From Alphaproteobacteria bacterium (GTDB taxonomy: Bacteria > Pseudomonadota > Alphaproteobacteria > Micavibrionales > Micavibrionaceae): a stretch of DNA of 64,000 bases. Where the stretch lies: assembly GCA_030427385.1 (NCBI GenBank), contig JAUHWR010000001.1:1856042-1920041 (forward strand), written 5' to 3'. Both the position numbers and the translations under genes were made by a program. Position 1 is the first letter of the stretch. Each line of letters opens with the position of its first letter. The notes beneath the pieces were generated by a model that was given only the letters and a program-made list of their open reading frames with translations, made no database searches and was not told the origin of the DNA. Shown one piece after another: positions 1 through 8,223 of the stretch.

Positions 1-522
1 ACGGGCAAAAGCGGGGTCTTCAATCTCTTGCGCCATTTCGGCCTCATCTTCTTTAGAGGCTGTTTTATATTGAAATATCACATATAAAATCAAAATCCCG
101 ATCATGGACAGGCCGGCAATCTGGCTGATAAAACCATATAAAAATACGCCGATCATCCCGAACGTGGCCAAAAACATCATAATCGTATCATTGAGAATCT
201 GTTTCGGATTAACCGTCATCGCCGAGACAATCGCCGCGCAGCCCGCCACCAGCAGGATATTAGCAATATTAGATCCCAAAACATTCCCCAGCGCAATGCC
301 CACGGATCCCTTTAAATTGGCATTTATCGAGACAATTAATTCCGGCAAAGACGTGCCGAATGCAACAATCGTAAAGCCGATAATTAACGGGGAAAGACCA
401 AACTTGCGCGCAATGTAAACCGCGCCATCAATCGTCCAATCACCGCCCTTAATCAAAAGCAACGTGCCGCATCCCATCGCACCGAGCGATAAAATAAAAA
501 GATTTACAAGTGAGAGATCCAT
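1..522 (-). CDS. Calcium/sodium antiporter, N-terminal part (runs off window start)
   Basis: An open frame reads leftwards from an ATG at 522 and runs off the window edge with no stop, so about 174 N-terminal residues are visible. It is very hydrophobic. It contains the alpha-1 repeat of the CaCA (YrbG/CaxA) exchanger family, seen as GFTIVAFGTSLPEL followed by GNVLGSNIANI. Family members exchange Na+ for Ca2+ across the inner membrane and have two such repeats; the second would lie outside the window. An acidic stretch (KEDEAEMAQEIED) at the end of the visible part would be the cytoplasmic loop between the halves. The family is clear; the transported ion is inferred. Confidence 0.85.
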   Translation of the reverse strand, partial: MDLSLVNLFILSLGAMGCGTLLLIKGGDWTIDGAVYIARKFGLSPLIIGFTIVAFGTSLPELIVSINANLKGSVGIALGNVLGSNIANILLVAGCAAIVSAMTVNPKQILNDTIMMFLATFGMIGVFLYGFISQIAGLSMIGILILYVIFQYKTASKEDEAEMAQEIEDPAFAR

Positions 523-591
523 TTACACCATTTTCCCCTGATTGATCTTCTATGTATCATGACTTCACTCATCTGAAAAGATAAACTCGCG

Positions 592-1359
592 CTAATCTTT
601 TTCACCGTCTTCCCATTCCAAACCAAAGCCATAGGCACGGTCCATTTCGGGGTGGCCTGCAAAATATTCAGAAAAATTCTTTAGACGCAGATCACCATTG
701 ACATTTTCAACCATTCCGACGGCGCACATCACCAATTCCGGTTTTTTAGCATGCGGTGACATTTTTAAATCATGGGATCCCGGAATATCAATCATAATCT
801 CCGGCAAAACCGTGCGCCAATCCGGCGCGCCCTGATAGATATACATATAAAACAGCACGCGCTTAATTTCGCTCCACTTTTTGCCATTAATGATCATTTT
901 TTCATCAATGCCAACCGTATCGCCCGTACGTTCATCACCGGTATGATAAATATATGGCGGCTCATCCCTTTCACCGAATAAATCGCCAAAGGCTTGCAGA
1001 CAACCGCGCGTACCATCCTGCATTTCATATAAACATCCCAAATCCAAATCCGCAGGCTCCTCCACAGTTTCGATCTTTGACCCCTTCCCCATCATTTTCG
1101 CAAAAAATCCGGGCTTATGTTCTTTTTCCACTTCCACACGGTCCCATGCCAGTGTGATGGTAATATCCGGAAATTCACCGTTCTTAGGTTTTTCGATATA
1201 GGCGCTATCCCCGCTTTGATCCACAAGCACATCATCATTATGCTTTTCCGCATCCTCTATATCATAATGCCCCGCCGCCCCCAGCGCATTACCATGCCCC
1301 GAAAAATCCGCGCGGCTCTTATTTGCTTCTTCAATTGCTTTTGCTGAATCTTTTGCCAT
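592..1359 (-). CDS. TerD-family stress protein (TerA-like)
   Basis: About 255 residues, related to the tellurium-resistance/stress TerD family. The diagnostic stretch includes LDLGCLYEMQDG, YIYHTGDERTGD, MIING..W..IKRVLFYMYIY and GAPDWR, a pattern typical of TerA-like members, which bind Ca2+ in TerD relatives. The frame is open to an upstream ATG at 1383. The ATG at 1359 is preferred because AAGGAT sits 6 bases ahead of it and protein MAKDSAK is a natural start. The N-terminal 60 residues are charged and probably disordered. No other ter genes are visible nearby, so this looks like a stand-alone member. The cellular role is unknown. Confidence 0.8.
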   Translation of the reverse strand: MAKDSAKAIEEANKSRADFSGHGNALGAAGHYDIEDAEKHNDDVLVDQSGDSAYIEKPKNGEFPDITITLAWDRVEVEKEHKPGFFAKMMGKGSKIETVEEPADLDLGCLYEMQDGTRGCLQAFGDLFGERDEPPYIYHTGDERTGDTVGIDEKMIINGKKWSEIKRVLFYMYIYQGAPDWRTVLPEIMIDIPGSHDLKMSPHAKKPELVMCAVGMVENVNGDLRLKNFSEYFAGHPEMDRAYGFGLEWEDGEKD

Positions 1360-1469
1360 TATGATATCCTTATGATGTTTCAATCATAACATACCGCAGA
1401 AGGGCCGTAATGTGAAGAAATGGATTTCATTATTGGCTTATTTAAACTCGCCTGATAATCAGAACAAAT

Positions 1470-2576
1470 TCATATGCTCATTTCTGGAACAGATACCTTT
1501 TCAGACGGGCCATTACTTAACCAATCCCTACCCCAATTATAAAGATAAAGACGTCGCTCAAATAGAGTAGATGCCAACACATACCCATTATCACTTTCGA
1601 ACGGTACTCGCCGCCTCTCACCCGGAGTATTCTCCGTAAATTCTACAGATGTTGTATTTGGACCTTGGAATGCTTTATCAATTTTGCCTGTACTAACATA
1701 AATAAATAACTGGTTTTCAACATCACATATATTATTAACATCAGATTCTTGCGCCGCACCATCAAGTAATAAACTTATGGCATGAGTACTACCTGTAATG
1801 ATGCTTGAACGAAGTGCTTTAAAATATTCGCTAGCTTCATTAGGACTATCAGGAAAAAATGCCCTAATATTTGCACAAGCCCATTGATCACACAGAAACT
1901 CCGTCATAATAACTGGCTTTTTTATATACGCATCGGGTTGGGTATGTGAGATTTCATGAAGAAAAATAAGGAACCAATTCATTTTAGAAAAATCATCCGA
2001 TCCGAATATATAGGCATCTTTGGGAAGGGAATGATTTCTGAGTGTGTCTTCAATTGTATGATCAAGAGAGGGTGGCTTTACGAACCATTCATATCCATAG
2101 TCATTTTCTTTCCAACGAAACAAAGCCCCTGCTTTTTCTAGTTTTAAAGAATTTTTCCCGTTTAATATATTTGCCTTAGATGGCACGTTCGACAACATAA
2201 TGTTTATAAAATTTTCTGTCCCTATTACATCATGAATTTTGTCATATAAAAGATCATCTTCCTGACTTAAATTACCACCATGTAACGCAATAGCTTTTTC
2301 AATATGATCGAAAGCATCCGGATTGAAGACTTTAATATCGCCCGCGTTTTGCACGCCCACTTGATCTAAAGCCGTATCGGGCTCAATTTTTAAATATCGC
2401 AAATAATCATGTAAGCTTGGAAAAGCCCAACGCGCCGCATCAAATTCGTCGATTAGTAATTTTTTCTCGCCATTATCGCCATCTCTATAAACAGGAATAG
2501 GAAGCGCAGTTGCATCCGTCACAATACCCGACTTGCGCCGGACATTTGTCAGGTCATTTTGATTACACGCATTCAT
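1470..2576 (-). CDS. Hypothetical protein with HExxH motif (possible zinc metallopeptidase-like)
   Basis: A 368-residue protein that I do not recognise. In the middle it has FLIFLHEISH, an HExxH zinc-binding motif at residues 207-211. It is followed about 20 residues later by EFLCDQWA, whose glutamate or aspartate could be a third ligand. There is no signal peptide or membrane segment, so it is probably cytoplasmic. The gene is somewhat A+T richer than its neighbours and stands alone between a TerD-family gene and divergently oriented ettA. A zinc peptidase is a reasonable guess from the motif only; no specific family could be assigned. Confidence 0.7.
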   Translation of the reverse strand: MNACNQNDLTNVRRKSGIVTDATALPIPVYRDGDNGEKKLLIDEFDAARWAFPSLHDYLRYLKIEPDTALDQVGVQNAGDIKVFNPDAFDHIEKAIALHGGNLSQEDDLLYDKIHDVIGTENFINIMLSNVPSKANILNGKNSLKLEKAGALFRWKENDYGYEWFVKPPSLDHTIEDTLRNHSLPKDAYIFGSDDFSKMNWFLIFLHEISHTQPDAYIKKPVIMTEFLCDQWACANIRAFFPDSPNEASEYFKALRSSIITGSTHAISLLLDGAAQESDVNNICDVENQLFIYVSTGKIDKAFQGPNTTSVEFTENTPGERRRVPFESDNGYVLASTLFERRLYLYNWGRDWLSNGPSEKVSVPEMSI

Positions 2577-2681
2577 ATTTTTAAATACTGAAATTAAAGT
2601 AATATGTCAATTTTCAAAAAACCCTTTGCGTCTTGAGGTTATGGCGGTTAAAACATCCTTATAACGTAAGGAAAGCCCCAA

Positions 2682-4346
2682 ATGACCGAATATATCTATG
2701 TAATGCACGAACTGACCAAATCTTATGTGTCAGGCAAAAAAGTTTTAGAGAATATCACCTTGTCCTTTATTCCGGGCGCAAAGATTGGCGTATTGGGGCC
2801 GAACGGGGCGGGTAAGTCGACGTTGCTGCGGATTATGGCGGGACGTGATAAGGATTTTTCCGGGGAGGCGCGCGCCGCCGATTGGGCGAAGGTTGGCTAT
2901 CTGGAGCAGGAACCGCAACTGGACGAGTCCAAAACCGTGTTTGAAAACGTCATGCAAGGCAAGGCAGAGATGCTGGATAAAATCGCGCGTTTTAACGCGA
3001 TTGGGTTGGAAATGGGCGAACCGGATGCCGATTTTGATAAATTGACCGAGGAAATGGGCAGCCTGCAGGATGAAATCGAGGCCGCCAATGGTTGGGATCT
3101 GGAGCGTGAAGTTGAGCAAGCCATGGACGCGCTGCGCTGTCCGCCTGCCGATTGGCCGATTAAGGATCTATCCGGCGGGGAAAAACGCCGTGTTGCCTTG
3201 GCTAAGTTGCTTCTTGAAAAACCTGATATCTTACTACTTGATGAGCCGACCAACCACTTGGACGCCGAATCCGTGGGCTGGTTGCAACAACACCTTGTGC
3301 AATATCCGGGCATGGTGGTGATGGTCACGCACGATCGTTACTTCCTTGATAATGTCACGGGCTGGATTTTGGAAGTAGCGCATGGGCGCGGCATTCCGTA
3401 TGAAGGCAACTACTCATCCTACCTTGAAGCCAAGCGTAAGCGCCTTCTACAAGAAGCCCGCGACGACAAAGCGCGCCAAAAAACATTGGAGCGTGAAGCC
3501 GAATGGATGGGGCAATCCCCCAAGGCCCGCCAAGCCAAATCAAAAGCGCGTATTAACGCCTATGAGGAGCTTCTGCAAGCTTCCCAAGGCGAAACACAGC
3601 GCAATGCCCAGATTGTTATTCCAACGCCGCCGCGCCTTGGTAATCTGGTCATTAAAGCCGAAAACCTTAATAAGGCTTTTGGCGATAAACTATTGATGGA
3701 AGATTTATCATTCTCCCTTCCGCCCGGCGGCATTGTCGGCGTGATCGGGCCGAACGGCGCGGGTAAAACCACGCTGTTTAAAATGATTACCGGTAATGAA
3801 ACACCGGATTCCGGCACATTTGTGGTCGGCGATACCGTCAAACTTGGTTATGTTGATCAATCCCGCGATGCGCTCGACCCCAATAAAACCGTCTGGGAGG
3901 AAATCTCCGATGAGGCTGATACACTCATGCTCGGTAAAATTGAGATGCCATCACGGGCGTACGTGTCCGCCTTTAACTTCCGCGGGCCGGACCAACAACA
4001 AAAGCTCGGCAATTTATCGGGCGGGCAACGTAACCGCGTTCACCTTGCCAAAATGCTAAAAACCGAAGCCAACGTTTTGCTTCTCGATGAGCCAACTAAC
4101 GATCTGGATACCGAGACGCTTTCCGCTCTCGAAGAAGCGATTGAACGCTTCCCCGGCTGCGTTGTGGTCATCTCCCACGATCGCGCCTTCCTCGACCGCC
4201 TGGCCACGCACATCCTGGCCTTCGAAGGCAATAGCCACGTCGAATGGTTCGAAGGCAACTACCAAGCGTACGAAGAAGATTACAAAAGACGTACAGGTAA
4301 GGACGCCACGCCGAGTAGGATTAAGTATAAGAAGCTGGCGGCTTAG
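2682..4346 (+). CDS. ettA: Energy-dependent translational throttle protein EttA (ABC-F ATPase)
   Basis: A 554-residue soluble ABC-F protein with two ATPase domains and no membrane segment. Domain 1 has GPNGAGKST at residues 39-47, LSGGEKRR near 163 and DEPTNHLD near 187. Domain 2 has GPNGAGKTT at 356-364, LSGGQRNR near 445 and DEPTNDLD. The linker after domain 1 (EAKRKRLLQEARDDKARQKTLEREAEWM) is the interdomain signature of EttA, which binds the ribosomal E site and gates elongation by ATP/ADP ratio. Length and N-terminus (MTEYIYVMHELTKSY) match the family. AAGGAA sits 8 bases before the ATG. Confidence in the identity is high. Confidence 0.95.
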   Translation: MTEYIYVMHELTKSYVSGKKVLENITLSFIPGAKIGVLGPNGAGKSTLLRIMAGRDKDFSGEARAADWAKVGYLEQEPQLDESKTVFENVMQGKAEMLDKIARFNAIGLEMGEPDADFDKLTEEMGSLQDEIEAANGWDLEREVEQAMDALRCPPADWPIKDLSGGEKRRVALAKLLLEKPDILLLDEPTNHLDAESVGWLQQHLVQYPGMVVMVTHDRYFLDNVTGWILEVAHGRGIPYEGNYSSYLEAKRKRLLQEARDDKARQKTLEREAEWMGQSPKARQAKSKARINAYEELLQASQGETQRNAQIVIPTPPRLGNLVIKAENLNKAFGDKLLMEDLSFSLPPGGIVGVIGPNGAGKTTLFKMITGNETPDSGTFVVGDTVKLGYVDQSRDALDPNKTVWEEISDEADTLMLGKIEMPSRAYVSAFNFRGPDQQQKLGNLSGGQRNRVHLAKMLKTEANVLLLDEPTNDLDTETLSALEEAIERFPGCVVVISHDRAFLDRLATHILAFEGNSHVEWFEGNYQAYEEDYKRRTGKDATPSRIKYKKLAA

Positions 4347-4379
4347 AAATTTTAAATTTTTAAAATAAGAAAGAATAGC

Positions 4380-4757
4380 ATGCATAAAACTCTATCAATA
4401 CTGTTGGCACTTTTTACAATATTAATAATTACAGGATGTGCAACCTTAACAGAAGATGCCATGACACCTATTGCCATGTCCTTTAGTGAAGGATCTGAAG
4501 GTACCTGTACACTTCGAAACAAAAGAGGTGTTTGGCAAGTAGAACTTCCTACAACTACATATGTTAGAAAATCTGACGACGGGTTACAATATGATTGTAA
4601 AACTACAGATGGCAGAGAGGCGGTAGGCATAATACCAAGCACTATGGGCGGAAAAATTATTGCAAGTGCAATCTTTCTGGATTTCGGAATAACTGATGCC
4701 ATCACAGATAAACATAGGCAATATCCAGAAAGTTTTGTTATTCCGATAAAAAAATAG
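4380..4757 (+). CDS. Small predicted lipoprotein
   Basis: A 125-residue protein with a typical lipoprotein signal: MHKT, a hydrophobic core, then the lipobox ITGC with Cys20 as the lipidated residue. The mature part has two further cysteines (TCTLRNKRGVW and YDCKTTDG) that could form a disulfide, and it ends near a short hydrophobic stretch (GKIIASAIFLDFGI). It starts 34 bases after ettA in the same direction, so it may be read from the same transcript, but the function is not linked. The product family is not recognised. The gene is A+T rich compared with ettA. Confidence 0.75.
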   Translation: MHKTLSILLALFTILIITGCATLTEDAMTPIAMSFSEGSEGTCTLRNKRGVWQVELPTTTYVRKSDDGLQYDCKTTDGREAVGIIPSTMGGKIIASAIFLDFGITDAITDKHRQYPESFVIPIKK

Positions 4758-4791
4758 ATCAAGCTTTAAAAATAACTTGCCCTAAAATTAG

Positions 4792-4813
4792 TCACCCCAC
4801 TCGAGTGGGGTGA
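4792..4813. repeat. Perfect 22-bp palindrome
   Basis: The 22 bases are a perfect inverted repeat with no spacer: an ACCCCACT-type arm meets its complement at a central CTCGAG. It lies in the 240-base gap between the lipoprotein and the MscS gene. Because there is no loop and no T tract, it is not a textbook intrinsic terminator. It could be a dimeric protein binding site or a dispersed palindromic repeat. Confidence 0.6.
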
Positions 4814-4996
4814 ATGTAGCATGTGCCAATATGTACTATAATTATACCATATTCAACCGTCTCATCCACGAAAAATCATAATCTCGGTGTACATAATCTT
4901 CCGCCAGATGGACTCATCTCCGCTTTTTTCTTGACCCCGCCGCCGCATGATCTACTTCGTTTAAAGAATGTGAACAAAATCAGATAGATAAACGAT

Positions 4997-5896
4997 ATGG
5001 AACTCCTCACCCCGCTTTTTGACCAACTAAATGATATGCTGGTCGGGTTTATTAAACTTTTGCCGATGCTGGCGATTGCACTGGTCATAATTATGATTAC
5101 GTGGGGCGTATCAAAGGTTGTACGTCTGGTTTTGAATAAGACACTTACACGTACACATATGCGTCCTTCTCTGAAAAATCTGTTTTTGACCTTGGCGCGG
5201 ATCGGGATTTGGACGTTTGGGACGTTGATTGCCCTCACAATAATTATTCCCTCCCTGACCCCTGCTAAAATGTTGGCGGCGTTGGGTCTTGGCTCCATTG
5301 CCATTGGTTTTGCGTTTCAAGATATTTTTGAAAACTTCCTTGCCGGCGTTATGATTATGCTCCGTAAGCCGATGCGCATTGGCGATTATATCGAATGTGA
5401 AGACGTAGAGGGCAAAATCGAGCAAATCAACATCCGCGACAGCTTCGTCCGACAGCCAAACGGCGTGCTGATCCTTGTCCCCAATAGCAAGCTATTCAAA
5501 AACGAAGTTTTTGTTTTAACCGATCAAGAGGAACGCCGTTTTGAGATTGTCTGCGGCGTGTCCTATGATACCGATCTGGCGGTGGCAAAGCCGATCATTC
5601 AAAAAGCCGTTGAAAACTGTGATCTGGTGATGAAAAATAAAGGCATTGATGTCTTTGCCCGTGAATTTAATTCCTCTTCGGTTGATTTTACCGTTCGTTG
5701 GTGGACAAAATCCAAACCACGCGATTTCCATGAATCACGCGATCAAGTTGTCATGGCGATCAAAGCCGCCCTGGACAAAGCCGGAATTGAAATCCCATTC
5801 CCATATCGAACCCTGACCTTCAAAGAAGATTTAAATATCAATTCCCGCGCTCAGGATGATGAAAAAGACACCAAGTCAGAGAAAAAAGCCGCTTAA
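4997..5896 (+). CDS. MscS-family small-conductance mechanosensitive channel
   Basis: A 299-residue inner-membrane protein with the classic MscS layout. There are three N-terminal membrane helices (roughly residues 16-37, 65-83 and 88-112). The third carries the pore motif LGLGSIAIGFAFQDIFENFLAG, followed by MIMLRKPMRIGDYI at the start of the cytosolic beta domain. The C-terminal vestibule follows, with VPNSKLFKNEV. It opens under membrane tension and releases solutes during hypo-osmotic shock. The tail is lysine-rich and charged. The gene is monocistronic and is followed by a hairpin at 5919-5954. Confidence 0.92.
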   Translation: MELLTPLFDQLNDMLVGFIKLLPMLAIALVIIMITWGVSKVVRLVLNKTLTRTHMRPSLKNLFLTLARIGIWTFGTLIALTIIIPSLTPAKMLAALGLGSIAIGFAFQDIFENFLAGVMIMLRKPMRIGDYIECEDVEGKIEQINIRDSFVRQPNGVLILVPNSKLFKNEVFVLTDQEERRFEIVCGVSYDTDLAVAKPIIQKAVENCDLVMKNKGIDVFAREFNSSSVDFTVRWWTKSKPRDFHESRDQVVMAIKAALDKAGIEIPFPYRTLTFKEDLNINSRAQDDEKDTKSEKKAA

Positions 5897-5918
5897 TAAC
5901 AGCCATAGTTTTATAATA

Positions 5919-5954
5919 AAACAGTGTGCCACGATATTTTGTGACACACTGTTT
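5919..5954. terminator. Hairpin between convergent mscS-like and osmC-like genes
   Basis: Ten-base arms AAACAGTGTG (5919-5928) and CACACTGTTT (5945-5954) are exact complements. The pairing extends inward by three more pairs (CAC/GTG) after one C.A mismatch. It lies between two convergent genes and has an A-rich left side and a short T-run, so it probably ends transcription from both directions. Confidence 0.7.
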
Positions 5955-5994
5955 AAAATATAAAACGGCGATGTGATTTACAAAGTGATTATAT

Positions 5995-6441
5995 TTACGC
6001 CGCCATTTTCTTTTCGTTCAAATGGGCGTCCAGCATGATTTCCGCGTTTAATAATTTGGAAATCGGGCAGTTTTCTTTGGCTGTATTGGCGCAGGCGAGG
6101 AATTCATCTTCATTCGCGCCCGGAATATTTGCATTTAATGTCAGGTGAATTTTTGTAACCGCAAAGCCCTCATTCTGTTTTTCCAAGGTGACGTCTGCCT
6201 TGGTTTCGATGCTGTCTGCGGTCATGCCGGCCTCGCCCAAAATCATGGATAATGCCATGGAAAAACATCCCGCATGCGCCGCGGCGATCAATTCTTCGGG
6301 GTTGGTGCCGGCTTTGTCTTCAAAGCGGGTGTTGAATCCATAGGGCTGGTCGGATAGTGCGCCGCTTTCGGCGGAAATTTTGCCGGTGCCGTCTTTCAGG
6401 CCACCCTGCCAGTTTGCATTTGCTGATTTTACGATTGCCAT
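5995..6441 (-). CDS. osmC: OsmC-family peroxiredoxin
   Basis: A 148-residue protein matching OsmC: MAIVKSANANWQGGLKDG at the start, TNPEELIAAAHAGCFSMALS containing the peroxidatic Cys59, and the resolving Cys125 in KENCPISKLL. OsmC enzymes reduce organic hydroperoxides in the cytoplasm with lipoyl or other dithiol donors. AGGAGA precedes the ATG at good spacing. The gene stands alone and converges on the mscS-like gene, sharing its terminator hairpin. OsmC rather than Ohr is the call because of the N-terminal sequence and length. Confidence 0.92.
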   Translation of the reverse strand: MAIVKSANANWQGGLKDGTGKISAESGALSDQPYGFNTRFEDKAGTNPEELIAAAHAGCFSMALSMILGEAGMTADSIETKADVTLEKQNEGFAVTKIHLTLNANIPGANEDEFLACANTAKENCPISKLLNAEIMLDAHLNEKKMAA

Positions 6442-6484
6442 GATGAATCTCCTATTGATGGTTATGCCATAGATCTATAACGGA

Positions 6485-7102
6485 ATGATCATTAATCAAG
6501 TCGGGAAAAATGTCAGGGGACTTTTCTCAGAGACGTTTTGTTATATATTACATTCCATGAAAACCATTCATCACAGCGCCGATGGAAAGACCCATGTCAT
6601 GGAAAATGATGGCAAAAGCAATGTGGTCGGTCAATATGCACCATTGATTGCCCTAATCGGGGTGTCTGTTGCCGCTGCTTTTGCCCTGTTACTGGGGCAT
6701 GGCGGGGGAATGATGGCATGGATGCATTATTTTATGGGCGCGTTTTTATGCCAGTTTGCATTGGTGAAATTATTTAATCTGTCCGGTTTTGCCAATGGCT
6801 TTGCCAAATATGATTTGCTGGGTTCCAAAAGCCGTACGTACGGCCTGATTTATCCGTTTTTAGAATTAACGCTTGGGTTAATGTATTTATCATTTTTCGT
6901 GCCCGTAATTACGTATATTGTAACGATTTTCTTGCTTGGCTTTGGCGCGCTCGGCGTTATTAAAGCCCTTCATGATGGCAAAGATTTGAAATGCGCCTGT
7001 ATGGGCGATATTTTGAAAGTCCCCCTCAGCCATGTGACCTTGGGAGAGGATTTGGGAATGGCGGCAATGGCGTTGATTATGCTGTTATCAATGGCATCTT
7101 AA
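6485..7102 (+). CDS. MauE/DoxX-like four-helix membrane protein
   Basis: Up to 205 residues with four membrane helices (about 53-72, 78-97, 118-140, 141-160 from the first ATG). A second ATG at 6557 gives 181 residues starting MKTIHHSADG and is equally likely; neither has a strong ribosome-binding site. The cytoplasmic-facing LKCACMGDILKVP with its CxC pair is typical of MauE/DoxX redox-associated membrane proteins, which help in disulfide or quinone-linked electron transfer. The exact partner is unknown. Its stop overlaps the convergent small gene at 7099 by four bases. Confidence 0.7.
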   Translation: MIINQVGKNVRGLFSETFCYILHSMKTIHHSADGKTHVMENDGKSNVVGQYAPLIALIGVSVAAAFALLLGHGGGMMAWMHYFMGAFLCQFALVKLFNLSGFANGFAKYDLLGSKSRTYGLIYPFLELTLGLMYLSFFVPVITYIVTIFLLGFGALGVIKALHDGKDLKCACMGDILKVPLSHVTLGEDLGMAAMALIMLLSMAS

Positions 7103-7317
7103 TGATCATATCCGCCTAAAACTATGTATTCATAGCCATACAGACCAAGCCATAACCCCAGTAATGCCATTACCCACGGAATCCAGCCCACTTTCAGGGC
7201 CAGTTTTTTATCCGTCCGTAAGTCTTGATTGCTGATGCGGCGCAAGGCGGGCTTTAACATCATTAATCCGGCATAAAATCCGGCGCAAAATCCGACAATT
7301 CCAAATAAATAGCTCAT
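7099..7317 (-). CDS. Small two-helix membrane protein
   Basis: 72 residues with two predicted membrane helices (residues 3-22 and 48-68) joined by a basic loop RRISNQDLRTDKK. It is not a recognised family. It fits exactly between the MauE-like gene, which it overlaps tail to tail by 4 bases, and the divergently oriented uppP, leaving about 75 bases for promoters. The amphipathic pattern and lack of rare codons support a real gene; function unknown. Confidence 0.6.
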   Translation of the reverse strand: MSYLFGIVGFCAGFYAGLMMLKPALRRISNQDLRTDKKLALKVGWIPWVMALLGLWLGLYGYEYIVLGGYDH

Positions 7318-7392
7318 GAGAAGATTATCATACTTATAAGTTGATTGTTTTTATAAATATACTATAACGACTTAACAATTGACTGACAAATT

Positions 7393-8181
7393 ATGCCGAT
7401 ACTAACTCTTATTATTCTTGCCATCGTTCAGGGCTTAACCGAATTCCTGCCCGTCAGCTCCTCCGGTCATCTGGTTTTGGTGCATAATTTTATGGGTGAT
7501 GCCGAAAAGGCATGGAGCGAAAATTTAATGATGGACGTTGCCGTGCATGTCGGCACGTTATTCGCCGTCTTATTATACTTCCATAAAGATATTTTGGAGA
7601 TGTTATGTTTTCGCAATATGTCCTTGATTGTACGCCTGATCATCGGCTCGATTCCGGTGGTGGTGGCGGGCTTAATCTTGCATAAGCTTCAGCCCGATTT
7701 TCTACGCTCCTTGGAAATTATGGCGTGGGCGACGATTATATTCGGGATTTTATTATGGGTGAGTGATCAAACCAAAGCGCGTTACAAAATGATTCAGGAA
7801 ATGAGTGTGATGGAGGCGTTTTTAATCGGTTTGGCACAATGCGTTGCCCTTATTCCCGGCACGTCACGATCCGGCATTACCATGACGGCGGGGCGATTTT
7901 TGGGTTTCACACGGACGGAAAGCGCGAAATTTTCTCTGCTGCTCTCGATTGTGGCCTTGGCGGGCGCGGGGGTTTTGCTTGGGAAGGATGTCATCGAATC
8001 CAATGATGCGGCTTTGACGGAAACTGTTTTGATCGCCGCGGCATTGTCATTTGTGGCGGCGCTCGCCTCGATTACGGTCATGATGCGCTTTTTGGAACGG
8101 TTCAGCTTCGCGCCTTTTGCGATCTACCGCGTATTACTCGGCATCGCGCTCTTATTCTTGATCTATAGCGGAATAATGTAA
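7393..8181 (+). CDS. uppP: Undecaprenyl-diphosphatase UppP (BacA)
   Basis: 262 residues with about eight membrane helices and both catalytic signatures of the BacA family: EFLPVSSSGHLV near residue 17 and PGTSRSGITM near 155. The enzyme removes a phosphate from undecaprenyl pyrophosphate to recycle the lipid carrier for peptidoglycan and other cell-surface polymers, and gives bacitracin tolerance when abundant. Length is normal for the family. It lies 42 bases upstream of the penicillin-binding protein gene in the same direction, so the two cell-wall genes probably share a transcript. Confidence 0.96.
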   Translation: MPILTLIILAIVQGLTEFLPVSSSGHLVLVHNFMGDAEKAWSENLMMDVAVHVGTLFAVLLYFHKDILEMLCFRNMSLIVRLIIGSIPVVVAGLILHKLQPDFLRSLEIMAWATIIFGILLWVSDQTKARYKMIQEMSVMEAFLIGLAQCVALIPGTSRSGITMTAGRFLGFTRTESAKFSLLLSIVALAGAGVLLGKDVIESNDAALTETVLIAAALSFVAALASITVMMRFLERFSFAPFAIYRVLLGIALLFLIYSGIM

Positions 8182-8223
8182 GCGCTATTATCGCTCATAA
8201 AAACATGACTTTGCCAACAGAAT

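Noticed and set aside
104-418. Rightward 104-codon frame
   Set aside because: It is antisense to the clear Na+/Ca2+ exchanger and has no protein-like features of its own.
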